From NCBI GenBank assembly GCA_051880495.1, contig JBJEOB010000164.1:1-64000 (forward strand): a DNA stretch of 64,000 nucleotides. Direction: 5' to 3'. The notes under the pieces are model-generated. The model was given only the letters and a program-made list of their open reading frames with translations, made no database searches and was not told the origin of the DNA. The first letter of the stretch is position 1, and each line of letters starts with the position of its first letter. Position numbers and translations under genes: made by a program. The stretch is from MGBC120314 sp051880495. Lineage in GTDB: Bacteria > Bacillota > Clostridia > Lachnospirales > Lachnospiraceae. Below are positions 17,321 through 25,363 of this stretch, in pieces.

Positions 17321-17356
17321 GGTGTCAAGAAAAAATACTTGACACCTTCTTTTGTT
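17321..17356 (+). terminator. Rho-independent terminator of the ftsY-ilvA unit
   Basis: GGTGTCAAG (17321-17329) pairs with CTTGACACC (17338-17346) around an A-rich loop, followed by TTCTTTTGTTT. It lies inside the only upstream reading-frame extension of ylxM, showing that the longer start at 17318 is wrong. Confidence 0.85.
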
Positions 17357-17367
17357 TATAGTAATAT
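17339..17367 (+). promoter_or_regulatory. Candidate promoter of ylxM-ffh overlapping the terminator arm
   Basis: TTGACA (17339-17344) lies in the 3' arm of the terminator, and TAATAT (17362-17367) follows after 17 bases. The -35 box is perfect but the -10 box matches only four of six. The predicted leader would be about ten bases. It may be coincidence with the hairpin sequence. Confidence 0.35.
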
Positions 17368-17383
17368 ACCTAAGGTGAGTGAA

Positions 17384-17728
17384 ATGGACAAAATCTTGGA
17401 ACAGTCACTTTTGTATGATTTCTACGGTGAATTGTTGACGGAACATCAGCGCAAGGTATACGAGGACGTAGTACTTAATGATTATTCATTAAGTGAAGTT
17501 GCAGAAGAATATGGAATAAGCCGTCAGGGAGTGCACGACCTCGTTAAGAGGTGTACAAAGATTCTTGAGAGCTATGAGGAAAAACTTCATCTGCTTGGCA
17601 AGTTTATGGAAACTAAGAAGATGGTAAATGAAATCAATGAGCTGACTAAGAAATATCTCGAAAACGGTGATATTGAAGTTATTCATGAGATTGAGCGTAT
17701 ATCTAATAATATCGTAGAAAATTTTTAA
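17384..17728 (+). CDS. ylxM: YlxM/p13-like DNA-binding protein, SRP-linked
   Basis: The 114-residue protein belongs to the YlxM (UPF0122) family, encoded next to ffh throughout Firmicutes and shown in streptococci to modulate the SRP pathway. A sigma-factor-like helix-turn-helix spans about residues 20-60 (LTEHQRKVYEDVVLNDYSLSEVAEEYGISRQGVHDLVKR), here with motif SEVAEEYGISRQGV. The C-terminal half is charged helix. The start at 17384 has AAGGTGAG directly upstream and gives normal length. ffh begins 17 bases after the stop. Confidence 0.88.
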   Translation: MDKILEQSLLYDFYGELLTEHQRKVYEDVVLNDYSLSEVAEEYGISRQGVHDLVKRCTKILESYEEKLHLLGKFMETKKMVNEINELTKKYLENGDIEVIHEIERISNNIVENF

Positions 17729-17745
17729 TTGGGGTAGGATAGGGA

Positions 17746-19107
17746 ATGGCATTTGACAGTTTAGCAGAAAAATTCCAAAACATATTTAAGAACCTTAAGG
17801 GTAAAGGCAGACTTACTGAGGCAGATGTTAAGGCTGCAATGAAGGAAGTAAAGATTGCCCTGCTTGAAGCTGATGTTAATTTTAAGGTTGTCAAGCAGTT
17901 TATTAAATCTGTTGAGGAACGTGCAGTAGGTCAGGATGTTATGACAAGTCTCACTCCGGGACAGATGGTAATCAAGATTGTTAACGAAGAGATGGTTTCT
18001 CTTATGGGTTCAGAGACGACAGAGATTGCTCTTTTACCGGGCAATGAGATTACTGTTATTATGATGGCAGGTCTTCAGGGTGCCGGTAAAACAACCACAA
18101 CAGCCAAGATTGCCGGAAAGCTAAAGGCTAAGGGCAGAAAACCTCTGCTTGTCGGATGTGATATTTATCGTCCGGCAGCTATTGACCAGTTAAAGATTAA
18201 CGGTGAGAAGCAGGGAGTACCTGTTTTTGAAATGGGTACTGACCATAAGCCGGTTGAGATTGTCAAAGGTGCTATGAAATATGCAGCAGAGAATAATTAC
18301 AATGTAGTTATTCTTGATACGGCAGGACGTCTTCATGTAGATGAAGAAATGATGGAAGAACTTGTCCTTATAAAACAGGAGATAAAGGTTCATCAGACGA
18401 TTCTTGTTGTAGATGCGATGACCGGTCAGGATGCAGTAAATGTTGCATCAATGTTTGATGAAAAAATAGGAATTGACGGTGTTGTTCTAACAAAACTTGA
18501 TGGTGATACCAGAGGCGGTGCGGCACTTTCAATCAGAGCAGTTACCGGTAAACCGATATTATTTGTCGGAATGGGCGAGAAGTTATCAGATCTCGAACAG
18601 TTCTATCCTGACAGAATGGCTTCAAGAATTCTTGGTATGGGCGATATTTTATCTCTTATCGAGAAGGCTGAAAGCCAGATTGATGAGGAAAAGGCAAAAG
18701 AACTGTCCCGTAAAATGAAGAAGGCTGAATTTGATTTTAATGATTATCTGGAGCAGATGCAGCAGGTTCAGAATATGGGTGGTATCGGTTCTATTCTTGG
18801 TGCACTACCGGGAATGGGTATTGGCGGCAATGCAATGAAGAACATGTCGATTGATGAGGATGAAGCCGAGAAATCGCTTAAGAGAGTTGAATCAATTATT
18901 CTTTCGATGACACCGGCAGAAAGATCCAATCCGGATATACTCAATCCGTCAAGGAAGAACAGAATTGCCAGGGGTGCCGGCGTAGATATTGCTGAAGTTA
19001 ACAGGGTTGTTAAACAGTTTGAACAGATGAAGAAAATGATGAAGCAGATGCCGGGTATGTTTGGCGGCAAGGGTGGTAAAAAAGGTAAATTCAAATTTCC
19101 TTTTTAA
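17746..19107 (+). CDS. ffh: Signal recognition particle protein Ffh
   Basis: The 453-residue SRP54 homologue binds 4.5S/6S RNA and signal peptides. The N domain spans residues 1-85. G-domain motifs are GLQGAGKTTTTAKIAG, CDIYRPAAIDQL, LDTAGRLHVDEE and LTKLDGDTRGGAAL. The C-terminal M domain (about 300-453) is rich in methionine (MKKMMKQMPGMFGG) and ends in a basic GGKKGKFKFPF tail. The SRP RNA gene is not in this window. It lies upstream of rpsP as in Bacillus. Confidence 0.97.
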   Translation: MAFDSLAEKFQNIFKNLKGKGRLTEADVKAAMKEVKIALLEADVNFKVVKQFIKSVEERAVGQDVMTSLTPGQMVIKIVNEEMVSLMGSETTEIALLPGNEITVIMMAGLQGAGKTTTTAKIAGKLKAKGRKPLLVGCDIYRPAAIDQLKINGEKQGVPVFEMGTDHKPVEIVKGAMKYAAENNYNVVILDTAGRLHVDEEMMEELVLIKQEIKVHQTILVVDAMTGQDAVNVASMFDEKIGIDGVVLTKLDGDTRGGAALSIRAVTGKPILFVGMGEKLSDLEQFYPDRMASRILGMGDILSLIEKAESQIDEEKAKELSRKMKKAEFDFNDYLEQMQQVQNMGGIGSILGALPGMGIGGNAMKNMSIDEDEAEKSLKRVESIILSMTPAERSNPDILNPSRKNRIARGAGVDIAEVNRVVKQFEQMKKMMKQMPGMFGGKGGKKGKFKFPF

Positions 19108-19142
19108 CATAAATTAATAAAAAATTAGGAGGTGAAAATAAA

Positions 19143-19388
19143 ATGGCAGTAAAGATTAGATTAAAGAGATTAGGACAGAAGAAGGCTCCTTTCTATAGAA
19201 TTGTAGTTGCAGATTCAAGATCTCCAAGAGATGGTAAGTTCATCGAAGAGATTGGTACTTATGATCCTAACAATGATCCAAGCACATTCAATATTAATGA
19301 GGAAGCTGCAAAGAAGTGGTTAGCAAATGGTGCTCAGCCAACAGAAGTTGTAGGTAAGCTTTTCAAGGCAGCTGGTATTGAAAAATAA
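19143..19388 (+). CDS. rpsP: 30S ribosomal protein S16
   Basis: The 81-residue small-subunit protein starts AVKIRLKRLGQKKAPFYRI and continues VVADSRSPRDGKFIEEIGTYDP, the defining S16 blocks. A strong AGGAGGTGAAA site precedes the ATG. Codon use is strongly biased, as for other ribosomal genes. It is followed by khpA in the standard order. Confidence 0.98.
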   Translation: MAVKIRLKRLGQKKAPFYRIVVADSRSPRDGKFIEEIGTYDPNNDPSTFNINEEAAKKWLANGAQPTEVVGKLFKAAGIEK

Positions 19389-19424
19389 GCAATTGCTTTT
19401 TCGTATAACTAGTGGAGGTTTAGG

Positions 19425-19652
19425 ATGAAAGAATTAGTTGAAATTATTGCAAAGGCACTAGTTGATAATCCTGATGAGGTAGTAGTTACCGAAACAGGCG
19501 ATGACAAAGAACTTACTATTTCATTAACCGTTGCCCAGTCTGATATGGGTAAGGTTATTGGTAAGAACGGTAGAATTGCTCAGTCCATCAGAACAGTTGT
19601 TAAAGCGGCTGCTTCAAAGGACTCAAGAAAGATTAACGTTAAGATTATGTAA
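19425..19652 (+). CDS. khpA: RNA-binding KH domain protein KhpA (YlqC)
   Basis: The 75-residue protein is a single KH domain. The GxxG loop appears as VIGKNGRIAQSIRTVVKAAA, preceded by the beta-strand segment ELTISLTVAQSDMG. KhpA partners with KhpB (Jag) in RNA binding and affects cell division and envelope growth in several Firmicutes. A TGGAGG site precedes the ATG. It closes this transcript part; a terminator follows directly. Confidence 0.93.
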   Translation: MKELVEIIAKALVDNPDEVVVTETGDDKELTISLTVAQSDMGKVIGKNGRIAQSIRTVVKAAASKDSRKINVKIM

Positions 19653-19664
19653 GACTTTGCAGGG

Positions 19665-19699
19665 ACGGAATAAGAAACAATTTTCTTATTCCGTTTTTG
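19665..19699 (+). terminator. Rho-independent terminator after khpA
   Basis: ACGGAATAAGAAA (19665-19677) pairs perfectly with TTTCTTATTCCGT (19682-19694) around a four-base loop, followed by TTTTTG. It separates rpsP-khpA from rimM-trmD. I see no convincing promoter in the 33 bases before rimM, so rimM may depend on read-through. Confidence 0.85.
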
Positions 19700-19732
19700 T
19701 ACATTGAAGAAAGATTAATTAAACGAGGTAAT

Positions 19733-20245
19733 ATGGAAGATTTTTTAAGAGTTGGTGTTATAACAACTACACATGGTATTGCAGGTGAGGTTAAGGTGTT
19801 CCCTACAACTGATGATGCAGCACGTTTCAAGAAATTAAAAACGGTTATTGTTGATATGGGACGAGAAAAAATTGAACTTAATATTGCATCCGTGAAGTTT
19901 TTTAAGAATCTTGTAATTCTTAAATTTAAAGAATTTAATAATATCAATGATGTAGAAAAATTTGTGAAAAAGGACCTGCTGATTACAAGAGATAATGCGG
20001 TGCCTTTAGGTGAAAATGAAAATTTCATCTGTGATCTGATTGGTTTATCAGTAATTACGGATGACGGTATAGAGCTTGGTAAATTAACGGATGTATTGCA
20101 GACAGGCGCAAACGATGTTTATGTCGTTACCGGCAATAATGGAAGAGAGATTCTTATTCCTGCCATAAGACAGTGTATTTTAAATGTTGACATTGAATCA
20201 AAATGTATGACAGTGCATCTGCTGGAGGGATTAATCGAAATATGA
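19733..20245 (+). CDS. rimM: Ribosome maturation factor RimM
   Basis: The 170-residue protein assists 30S head assembly and binds S19. The N-terminal barrel has LRVGVITTTHGIAGEVKVFP, and the C-terminal PRC-barrel starts FICDLIGLSVITDDG and ends REILIPAIRQCILNVDI. The start at 19733 is chosen because CGAGGT lies four bases upstream and length is normal; an upstream in-frame ATG at 19697 lies on the terminator T tract. Its stop overlaps the trmD start (ATGA). Confidence 0.94.
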   Translation: MEDFLRVGVITTTHGIAGEVKVFPTTDDAARFKKLKTVIVDMGREKIELNIASVKFFKNLVILKFKEFNNINDVEKFVKKDLLITRDNAVPLGENENFICDLIGLSVITDDGIELGKLTDVLQTGANDVYVVTGNNGREILIPAIRQCILNVDIESKCMTVHLLEGLIEI

Positions 20246-20985
20246 AATTTTATTGTATGACTTTATTCCCTGAAATGATAAATGACGGCATGAAGCACAG
20301 TATTACCGGAAGAGCCATAGACAAAGGATTAATTGAACTTGAGACTATAGATATAAGAGATTTCTCACAAAATAAACATCTCAAGGTTGATGATTATCCT
20401 TATGGCGGCGGCGCCGGTATGGTCATTCAGGCAGAGCCTGTTTATCTTGCATATAACAGTATTACCGGTCAGAAAACTGCAAAGCCAAGAGTGGTATATG
20501 TAACGCCTTGTGGTAACACATTTAATCAGAAAATGGCAGAGGAGTTTGCACAGGAAGAAGAACTTATATTTTTGTGCGGACACTATGAGGGTATTGACGA
20601 GCGTGTGCTTGAAATGATTGTGACGGATTATGTTTCAATCGGAGATTATGTTCTTACAGGCGGAGAACTTCCTGCAATGGTTATGATGGACTGTATTTCC
20701 CGCCTTGTACCGGGAGTACTCAATAATGAAGCATCAGCAGAATTTGAGTCGTTTCAGGATGACTTACTGGAATACCCGCAGTACACGCGTCCTGAAGAGT
20801 TTATGGGAAAGCGTGTGCCTGATGTTTTGTTATCAGGTAATCATGGCAGGGTAGATGCGTGGAGAAGAGAACAGTCTGTAATGAGAACAGCAAAATACAG
20901 GCCAGATTTGCTAAAAAAGGCAGACCTAACCGAAAATGAAGTGGAATTAGCAAAAAAAATGCTTGCAAAAGGCGATAAAATGTGA
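20242..20985 (+). CDS. trmD: tRNA (guanine-37-N1) methyltransferase TrmD
   Basis: The 247-residue SPOUT enzyme makes m1G37 in tRNAs that read CCN, CUN and CGG codons, preventing frameshifts. KFYCMTLFPEMINDGMKHSI is the N-terminal signature. YPYGGGAGMVIQAEP, CGHYEGIDERV and the trefoil knot SIGDYVLTGGELPAMVM with VPGVL form the SAM site. The ATG at 20242 overlaps the rimM TGA by four bases; an upstream in-frame ATG at 20203 would lie deep in rimM. rplS follows. Confidence 0.96.
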   Translation: MKFYCMTLFPEMINDGMKHSITGRAIDKGLIELETIDIRDFSQNKHLKVDDYPYGGGAGMVIQAEPVYLAYNSITGQKTAKPRVVYVTPCGNTFNQKMAEEFAQEEELIFLCGHYEGIDERVLEMIVTDYVSIGDYVLTGGELPAMVMMDCISRLVPGVLNNEASAEFESFQDDLLEYPQYTRPEEFMGKRVPDVLLSGNHGRVDAWRREQSVMRTAKYRPDLLKKADLTENEVELAKKMLAKGDKM

Positions 20986-20997
20986 TAAAGTATTTTT

Positions 20998-21061
20998 CTG
21001 TGAGAAGTGGATGGTCCTCTGGTATATATATATTAAGAACATCTGAATTTAAGGAGGAAAC
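20998..21061 (+). promoter_or_regulatory. Candidate L19 (rplS) mRNA leader with an anti-Shine-Dalgarno segment
   Basis: Ribosomal L19 genes of Firmicutes often carry an autoregulatory leader. Here TCCTC (21015-21019) can pair with GAGGA (21054-21058) inside the rplS ribosome site. An alternative pairing of TGGATG (21009-21014) with CATCTG (21040-21045) uses adjacent bases. A weak upstream promoter (TTGCAA 20963-20968, TAAAGT 20986-20991) overlaps the end of trmD. The call rests on these pairings and on knowledge of the family; I could not run a covariance search. Confidence 0.4.
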
Positions 21062-21063
21062 AA

Positions 21064-21411
21064 ATGAACGATATCATTAAGAACATTGAAGCAGCTCAGT
21101 TAAAGTCAGAAGTTGCAGATTTCAATGTAGGTGATACTGTAAGAGTATCAGCTAAGATTAAGGAAGGAAACCGTGAAAGAATTCAGGTTTTCGAAGGAAC
21201 TGTTATTAAGAGACAGGGTGGAAGCTCGAGAGAGACATTTACTGTTAGAAAGTCATCTAACGGAATTGGTGTAGAAAAGACATGGCCATTACATTCACCA
21301 ACAGTAGAAAAGATTGAAGTTGTTAGACGCGGTAAGGCAAGAAGAGCTAAGCTTAACTACTTAAGATCAAGAGTTGGTAAGGCAGCCAAGGTTAAAGAAT
21401 TAGTAAAATAG
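21064..21411 (+). CDS. rplS: 50S ribosomal protein L19
   Basis: The 115-residue protein lies at the subunit interface. FNVGDTVRVSAKIKEGNRERIQVFEGTV is the family core (motif VFEGTVIKRQGG) and RRGKARRAKLNYLR is the basic C-terminal block. A perfect AAGGAGG site is six bases upstream. Codon bias is strong. It is followed by a terminator. Confidence 0.98.
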   Translation: MNDIIKNIEAAQLKSEVADFNVGDTVRVSAKIKEGNRERIQVFEGTVIKRQGGSSRETFTVRKSSNGIGVEKTWPLHSPTVEKIEVVRRGKARRAKLNYLRSRVGKAAKVKELVK

Positions 21412-21420
21412 TAAATGATT

Positions 21421-21454
21421 AGGGACAAATACTTCTGTAATTGTCCCTTTTTTA
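21421..21454 (+). terminator. Rho-independent terminator after rplS
   Basis: AGGGACAA (21421-21428) pairs with TTGTCCCT (21441-21448) around a 12-base loop, followed by a T run. It ends the ribosomal cluster. Confidence 0.85.
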
Positions 21455-21461
21455 TATAATA

Positions 21462-21482
21462 GGAAATTTCGATGAAATTTCC
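21462..21482 (+). other. Small perfect hairpin in the lepB leader
   Basis: GGAAATTTC (21462-21470) and GAAATTTCC (21474-21482) form a 9-bp stem with a three-base loop and no T tract. A TATAAT lies just before it (21455-21460) but lacks a recognisable -35 box. Its role is unknown; it could be a 5' mRNA stabiliser or a protein-binding palindrome. Confidence 0.4.
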
Positions 21483-21504
21483 AATTGATTGAAAGAGTGG
21501 AATT

Positions 21505-22065
21505 ATGAGAAAATACAGAAAACCTTACAAGGAGAAAGTAAAACTTCAATTTGCCGTGAAATTAATTGCAGACATAATTGTAGTGGCATGCCTTGCATAT
21601 TTTCTTGTAACATCATATGCAGGCAGATATACGGTTGTCGGCAATTCGATGAATGATGAACTTATGCATGATGACATATTGTTCATTGATAAAGCTGTTT
21701 ATGAATTAAAAAAACCTGAGCGTTTTGATATTATTTTGTTTAGGGCAGAGGGCGTAAATAATGGTAAGCTTTATGTAAAACGTGTTATTGGTCTGCCGGG
21801 TGAGACTATTCAGATTAAAAACGGCAGTATACTTGTAAACAGTATGGTTTTGGTTAATGATGTTTCTGACAGTGAAATACTTACTCCGGGGCTTGCAAGT
21901 GAGCCGATTGTTTTAGGTGAGAATGAGTATTTTGTTTTAGGTGATAATAGAAATAACAGTGAAGACAGCAGATTCTATACGATAGGTAATGTTAAGCTTG
22001 AAAATATTGTCGGTAGACCGTGGCTTAAAGTATATCCTTTCAGTGATTTTGGATTTGTGAAATAA
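21505..22065 (+). CDS. lepB: Signal peptidase I
   Basis: The 186-residue membrane protease removes signal peptides from exported proteins such as the GH5 and RCC1 proteins here. One N-terminal membrane segment (about 16-38) precedes the catalytic serine in VVGNSMNDEL (Ser48). The general base lysine is in LYVKRVIGLPGE (about Lys92). FVLGDNRNNSEDSR is box E. The genome may have other copies. It heads a gene run through rbgA, rnhB and onward with gaps of 4 to 25 bases. Confidence 0.95.
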   Translation: MRKYRKPYKEKVKLQFAVKLIADIIVVACLAYFLVTSYAGRYTVVGNSMNDELMHDDILFIDKAVYELKKPERFDIILFRAEGVNNGKLYVKRVIGLPGETIQIKNGSILVNSMVLVNDVSDSEILTPGLASEPIVLGENEYFVLGDNRNNSEDSRFYTIGNVKLENIVGRPWLKVYPFSDFGFVK

Positions 22066-22081
22066 AGATGAGGAGAATAAT

Positions 22082-22933
22082 ATGCAGTTTCAGTGGTACC
22101 CTGGTCATATGACCAAGGCAAAAAGAATGATGCAGGAAGATATAAAGCTGATTGACCTGGTTATAGAACTGGTTGATGCAAGACTTCCGCTAAGCAGCAG
22201 AAATCCTGATATTGATCAGTTGGGGAAAAATAAATTCAGACTGATTATTTTAAATAAATCAGACCTTGTAACTGACAAATCAAATGCATTATGGACCGAT
22301 TATTTTACATCAAAAGGTTTTTATGTTGTAAAACTTGATTCGAGAAGCCGCTCGGGCATGAAACAGGTTAATGCGGTTATTGATAAAGCGTGTCAGGAAA
22401 AATTTGAACGTGACAGAAAAAGAGGTATCCTTAACAGACCGGTAAGGGCAATGGTTGTCGGCATACCAAATGTAGGGAAATCAACATTTATTAATTCATT
22501 TGCCGGAAAAGCATGTACTAAAACAGGTAACAAACCGGGTGTAACTAAAGGAAAACAGTGGATAAGATTAAATAAAAACGTTGAACTGCTTGATACGCCG
22601 GGAATACTGTGGCCTAAATTTGATGACCAGATGGTAGGTTTAAGGCTGGCTTTAGTCGGCTCAATGAATGACGAGGTATTAAATCTTCATGAATTATCAT
22701 TAGAACTTATTAAGTATGTAAGAGATAATTACGAAGGTATGATTAATGCAAGATATGGCGTATCTGAGGAGGGTTCACCGGAAGATATTCTTGGTGCAGT
22801 TGCAGATGCAAGAAAATGTATCAAAAAAGGAAATGAATTAGACTATGACAAGGCCTCAGCACTTATTCTTGATGAATTCAGAAGCGGAGTACTTGGAAAA
22901 ATTACGCTTGAGTTTCCTGAAAATAATGTTTAA
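22082..22933 (+). CDS. rbgA: Ribosome biogenesis GTPase RbgA (YlqF)
   Basis: The 283-residue circularly permuted GTPase drives late 50S assembly. Motif order is permuted: G4 LNKSDLV (about residue 58) comes first, then G5-like DSRSR, G1 GIPNVGKSTFIN (about 127), G2 KPGVTKG and G3 DTPG. The N-terminus FQWYPGHMTKAKRMM is the RbgA signature. The C-terminal region is an ANTAR-like RNA-binding domain. Location between rplS/lepB and rnhB matches Bacillus. Confidence 0.96.
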   Translation: MQFQWYPGHMTKAKRMMQEDIKLIDLVIELVDARLPLSSRNPDIDQLGKNKFRLIILNKSDLVTDKSNALWTDYFTSKGFYVVKLDSRSRSGMKQVNAVIDKACQEKFERDRKRGILNRPVRAMVVGIPNVGKSTFINSFAGKACTKTGNKPGVTKGKQWIRLNKNVELLDTPGILWPKFDDQMVGLRLALVGSMNDEVLNLHELSLELIKYVRDNYEGMINARYGVSEEGSPEDILGAVADARKCIKKGNELDYDKASALILDEFRSGVLGKITLEFPENNV

Positions 22934-22956
22934 GTAGCAGAACAGAGGAATGTATA

Positions 22957-23715
22957 ATGGCAGAAACTATCGGTGAAATCAAAAAAAAATTTAAGGATGC
23001 TTCCATTGAAATGTACGAATCGCTGATTAAAGAATATGAAAATGACGAGCGAAGCGGTGTACAGACAGTTATTTCACAATCCAGAAGAGAACTTGACAAT
23101 CTGGAGCTTGAAAAAGAAAGAATATACAAGCTGAAGGAATTTGAAAGAAAATATTCAGAATATGAATTTATATGTGGAATTGATGAGGCCGGAAGAGGTC
23201 CGCTCGCAGGCCCTGTCGTGGCAGGAGCAGTTATTCTTCCAAAGGATTGCGATATTTTATATATAAATGATTCTAAGAAGCTTTCTGAAAAGAAAAGGGA
23301 AGAATTGTACGATGTTATTATGGACAAGGCTTTAAGTGTCGGGGTTGGCATTGCGTCGTGTGAACGAATTGATGAAATAAATATTTTGAATGCAACTTAT
23401 GAAGCAATGCGTCAGGCTATTGATAATCTGAAGGTAACACCCGATATATTATTAAATGATGCAGTTACAATTCCTTCTGTTGGCATAAAGCAGGTGCCAA
23501 TCATAAAAGGAGATGCAAAAAGCATTAGTATTGGTGCGGCAAGTATTATTGCAAAGGTTACAAGGGACCGGATGATGAAGGAATATGATACACTTTATCC
23601 GGAATATGGATTTGCTGCCCATAAGGGATATGGCTGCGCCTCACATATTGACGCTATAAAGAAATTTGGACCTTGTCCTATACATAGAGCGACATTTATT
23701 AAAAATTTTGTCTAA
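22957..23715 (+). CDS. rnhB: Ribonuclease HII
   Basis: The 252-residue enzyme cuts the RNA strand of RNA-DNA hybrids and removes single ribonucleotides. The catalytic signature is CGIDEAGRGPLAGPVVAGAV near residue 72, with further acidic residues in INDSKKL and LNDAV. The N-terminal extension of about 70 residues, charged and helical, is the long form found in Firmicutes. A second RNase H, rnhA, lies at 38.2 kb. Confidence 0.96.
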   Translation: MAETIGEIKKKFKDASIEMYESLIKEYENDERSGVQTVISQSRRELDNLELEKERIYKLKEFERKYSEYEFICGIDEAGRGPLAGPVVAGAVILPKDCDILYINDSKKLSEKKREELYDVIMDKALSVGVGIASCERIDEINILNATYEAMRQAIDNLKVTPDILLNDAVTIPSVGIKQVPIIKGDAKSISIGAASIIAKVTRDRMMKEYDTLYPEYGFAAHKGYGCASHIDAIKKFGPCPIHRATFIKNFV

Positions 23716-23727
23716 CAGGTGATGTGG

Positions 23728-25353
23728 ATGACTCAAAATATCAATTTGAGTAATTATCTGAACAGTTTAACAGGAAACACTGCAAAAACACAGGTTGAAG
23801 GGCAGGGACAGATGACTAATTCTTCTGTTCCTGTTTCTGATGTAAAAACAGCTGTTGAAATAATTAAAAATATGCTTCCGGGCGATATATTTACGGGTTC
23901 AATAGAGCAGCTTTCAGGTAATGAGGTTTCTATCCGCATGGGTAACGGTAAGCTCCTTAATGCAAGCCTTTTGATGGACAGCAATAATATAAGGTTTGCA
24001 AAAGGGGATATGGTAACATTTCTCGTTGACAGTAAGTCAGATTCATCTGTATCATTGAAGTCGTTGGATTCAAATGAACAGGAAGTGATATTTGCAAATA
24101 AAGCACTTGAAGCATCTAATCTGGCGATGAACAAATCTAATCTTGAGATGGTTAAAGGGCTTGTTGACCTAAATATGCCGATTGACAAAAAAACGCTTAC
24201 TGAAGTTTCCAAATTATTAACGAAATTTCCTGATGCACCGCTTGATACGGTTTTAAGACTCTATAAACTGGAAATGCCGGTTACACAGGATAATATTGTA
24301 CAATTTGAGGCATATAAGTCTTATGAACATGATATGACAGGTACGATTAAGAATCTTACCGAAGATTTTAATAATCTGATAAATAATCTTATTTCCGGAA
24401 ATGAAGATGGAAAAGCTGTTGACATAGCAAGAGATTTTGTTGAGTTATTAACCAATACAGGTGTTAATAATACTGAGGTTTTATCTGAGAATGCAAATTT
24501 AACAGAGCAAATGAAGGATGAGGTTAAAAATATTCTGGCACAGTTTATACCCGAAAGAACAGAGGAAGGCAGCACTAAAGACACAGCGGTCGTTGAAAAA
24601 TCGTTAAAGGAAGTCCTTGAATTTATTAAAAATCCGGAAAAACCGCAGGATATGAAAAATGAACTAATCAATCAGCTCTTAAAAAATACGGATATTCCTA
24701 AGGAACATCTTAGTAAGCTTATTACAAGCAGTGAGTTTAAGGATATATTTAATGAGCTGCTTAAAGACAATATGTTTATTAAACCTAAGGATGTATCAGA
24801 AAAAGGAGAAGTAAAGGACTTTTATAAAAAATTGTTAACGACTGTTTCTGAAGGACAGAAAATCCTTGAAAAGGCCGGTATACAGAATACTGATATGGCA
24901 AAGGGAATGACTTCGGTTAAAAATAATGTTCAGTTTATGAATGATCTTAATCATCAGATGGCGTTTATGCAGATTCCGATAAAGTTTCAGGAAAGTGAAA
25001 CTAAGGGTGATTTGTATGTTTATACCAACAAAAAGGCACTCACAGGCAAAAACGATAATTTGACGGCTCTGCTTCATCTTGACATGGAACATCTCGGACC
25101 TATGGATATATATGTAAAGTTAAGCGGCAGCAACGTTTCAACAAATTTTTGTCTTGAATCGGAAGAACTTTTGGATTTTATATATGCGCATATAGATTTG
25201 CTGACTAAGAGATTAAATGACAAGGGCTACAACTTTACACCTACAATGACCGTTAAGGATAATGAAGGTAATGTTGATTTCGTTAAGGATTTCCTTGATG
25301 TTGCAAGTCCAGTTGTACCTGTTGGCCGATACATGTTTGACACAAAGGCATAA
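23728..25353 (+). CDS. FliK-like (YlqG-type) protein with C-terminal hook-length-control-like domain
   Basis: This 541-residue acidic, helix-rich protein matches the position and build of Bacillus YlqG. The N-terminal half contains a small beta segment (MLPGDIFTGSIEQLSGNEV). The C-terminal domain (about 410-500), with LLHLDMEHLGPMDIYVKLSG and FIYAHIDLLTKRLNDKGY, resembles the conserved FliK C-terminal fold, which contacts the FlhB cytoplasmic tail. The following gene encodes an FlhB-tail-like protein. The start at 23728 is preferred because AGGTGAT precedes it; GTG/ATG at 23719/23722 overlap that site. No flagellar gene is nearby. Partnership is inferred from context; function is undescribed as far as I know. 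Confidence 0.65.
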   Translation: MTQNINLSNYLNSLTGNTAKTQVEGQGQMTNSSVPVSDVKTAVEIIKNMLPGDIFTGSIEQLSGNEVSIRMGNGKLLNASLLMDSNNIRFAKGDMVTFLVDSKSDSSVSLKSLDSNEQEVIFANKALEASNLAMNKSNLEMVKGLVDLNMPIDKKTLTEVSKLLTKFPDAPLDTVLRLYKLEMPVTQDNIVQFEAYKSYEHDMTGTIKNLTEDFNNLINNLISGNEDGKAVDIARDFVELLTNTGVNNTEVLSENANLTEQMKDEVKNILAQFIPERTEEGSTKDTAVVEKSLKEVLEFIKNPEKPQDMKNELINQLLKNTDIPKEHLSKLITSSEFKDIFNELLKDNMFIKPKDVSEKGEVKDFYKKLLTTVSEGQKILEKAGIQNTDMAKGMTSVKNNVQFMNDLNHQMAFMQIPIKFQESETKGDLYVYTNKKALTGKNDNLTALLHLDMEHLGPMDIYVKLSGSNVSTNFCLESEELLDFIYAHIDLLTKRLNDKGYNFTPTMTVKDNEGNVDFVKDFLDVASPVVPVGRYMFDTKA

Positions 25354-25363
25354 GGAGGCAGTT

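Noticed and set aside
23754..24671. Antisense open frames inside the FliK-like gene
   Set aside because: Same shadow effect; the + strand frame is continuous, has a ribosome site and is flanked by tightly packed genes.
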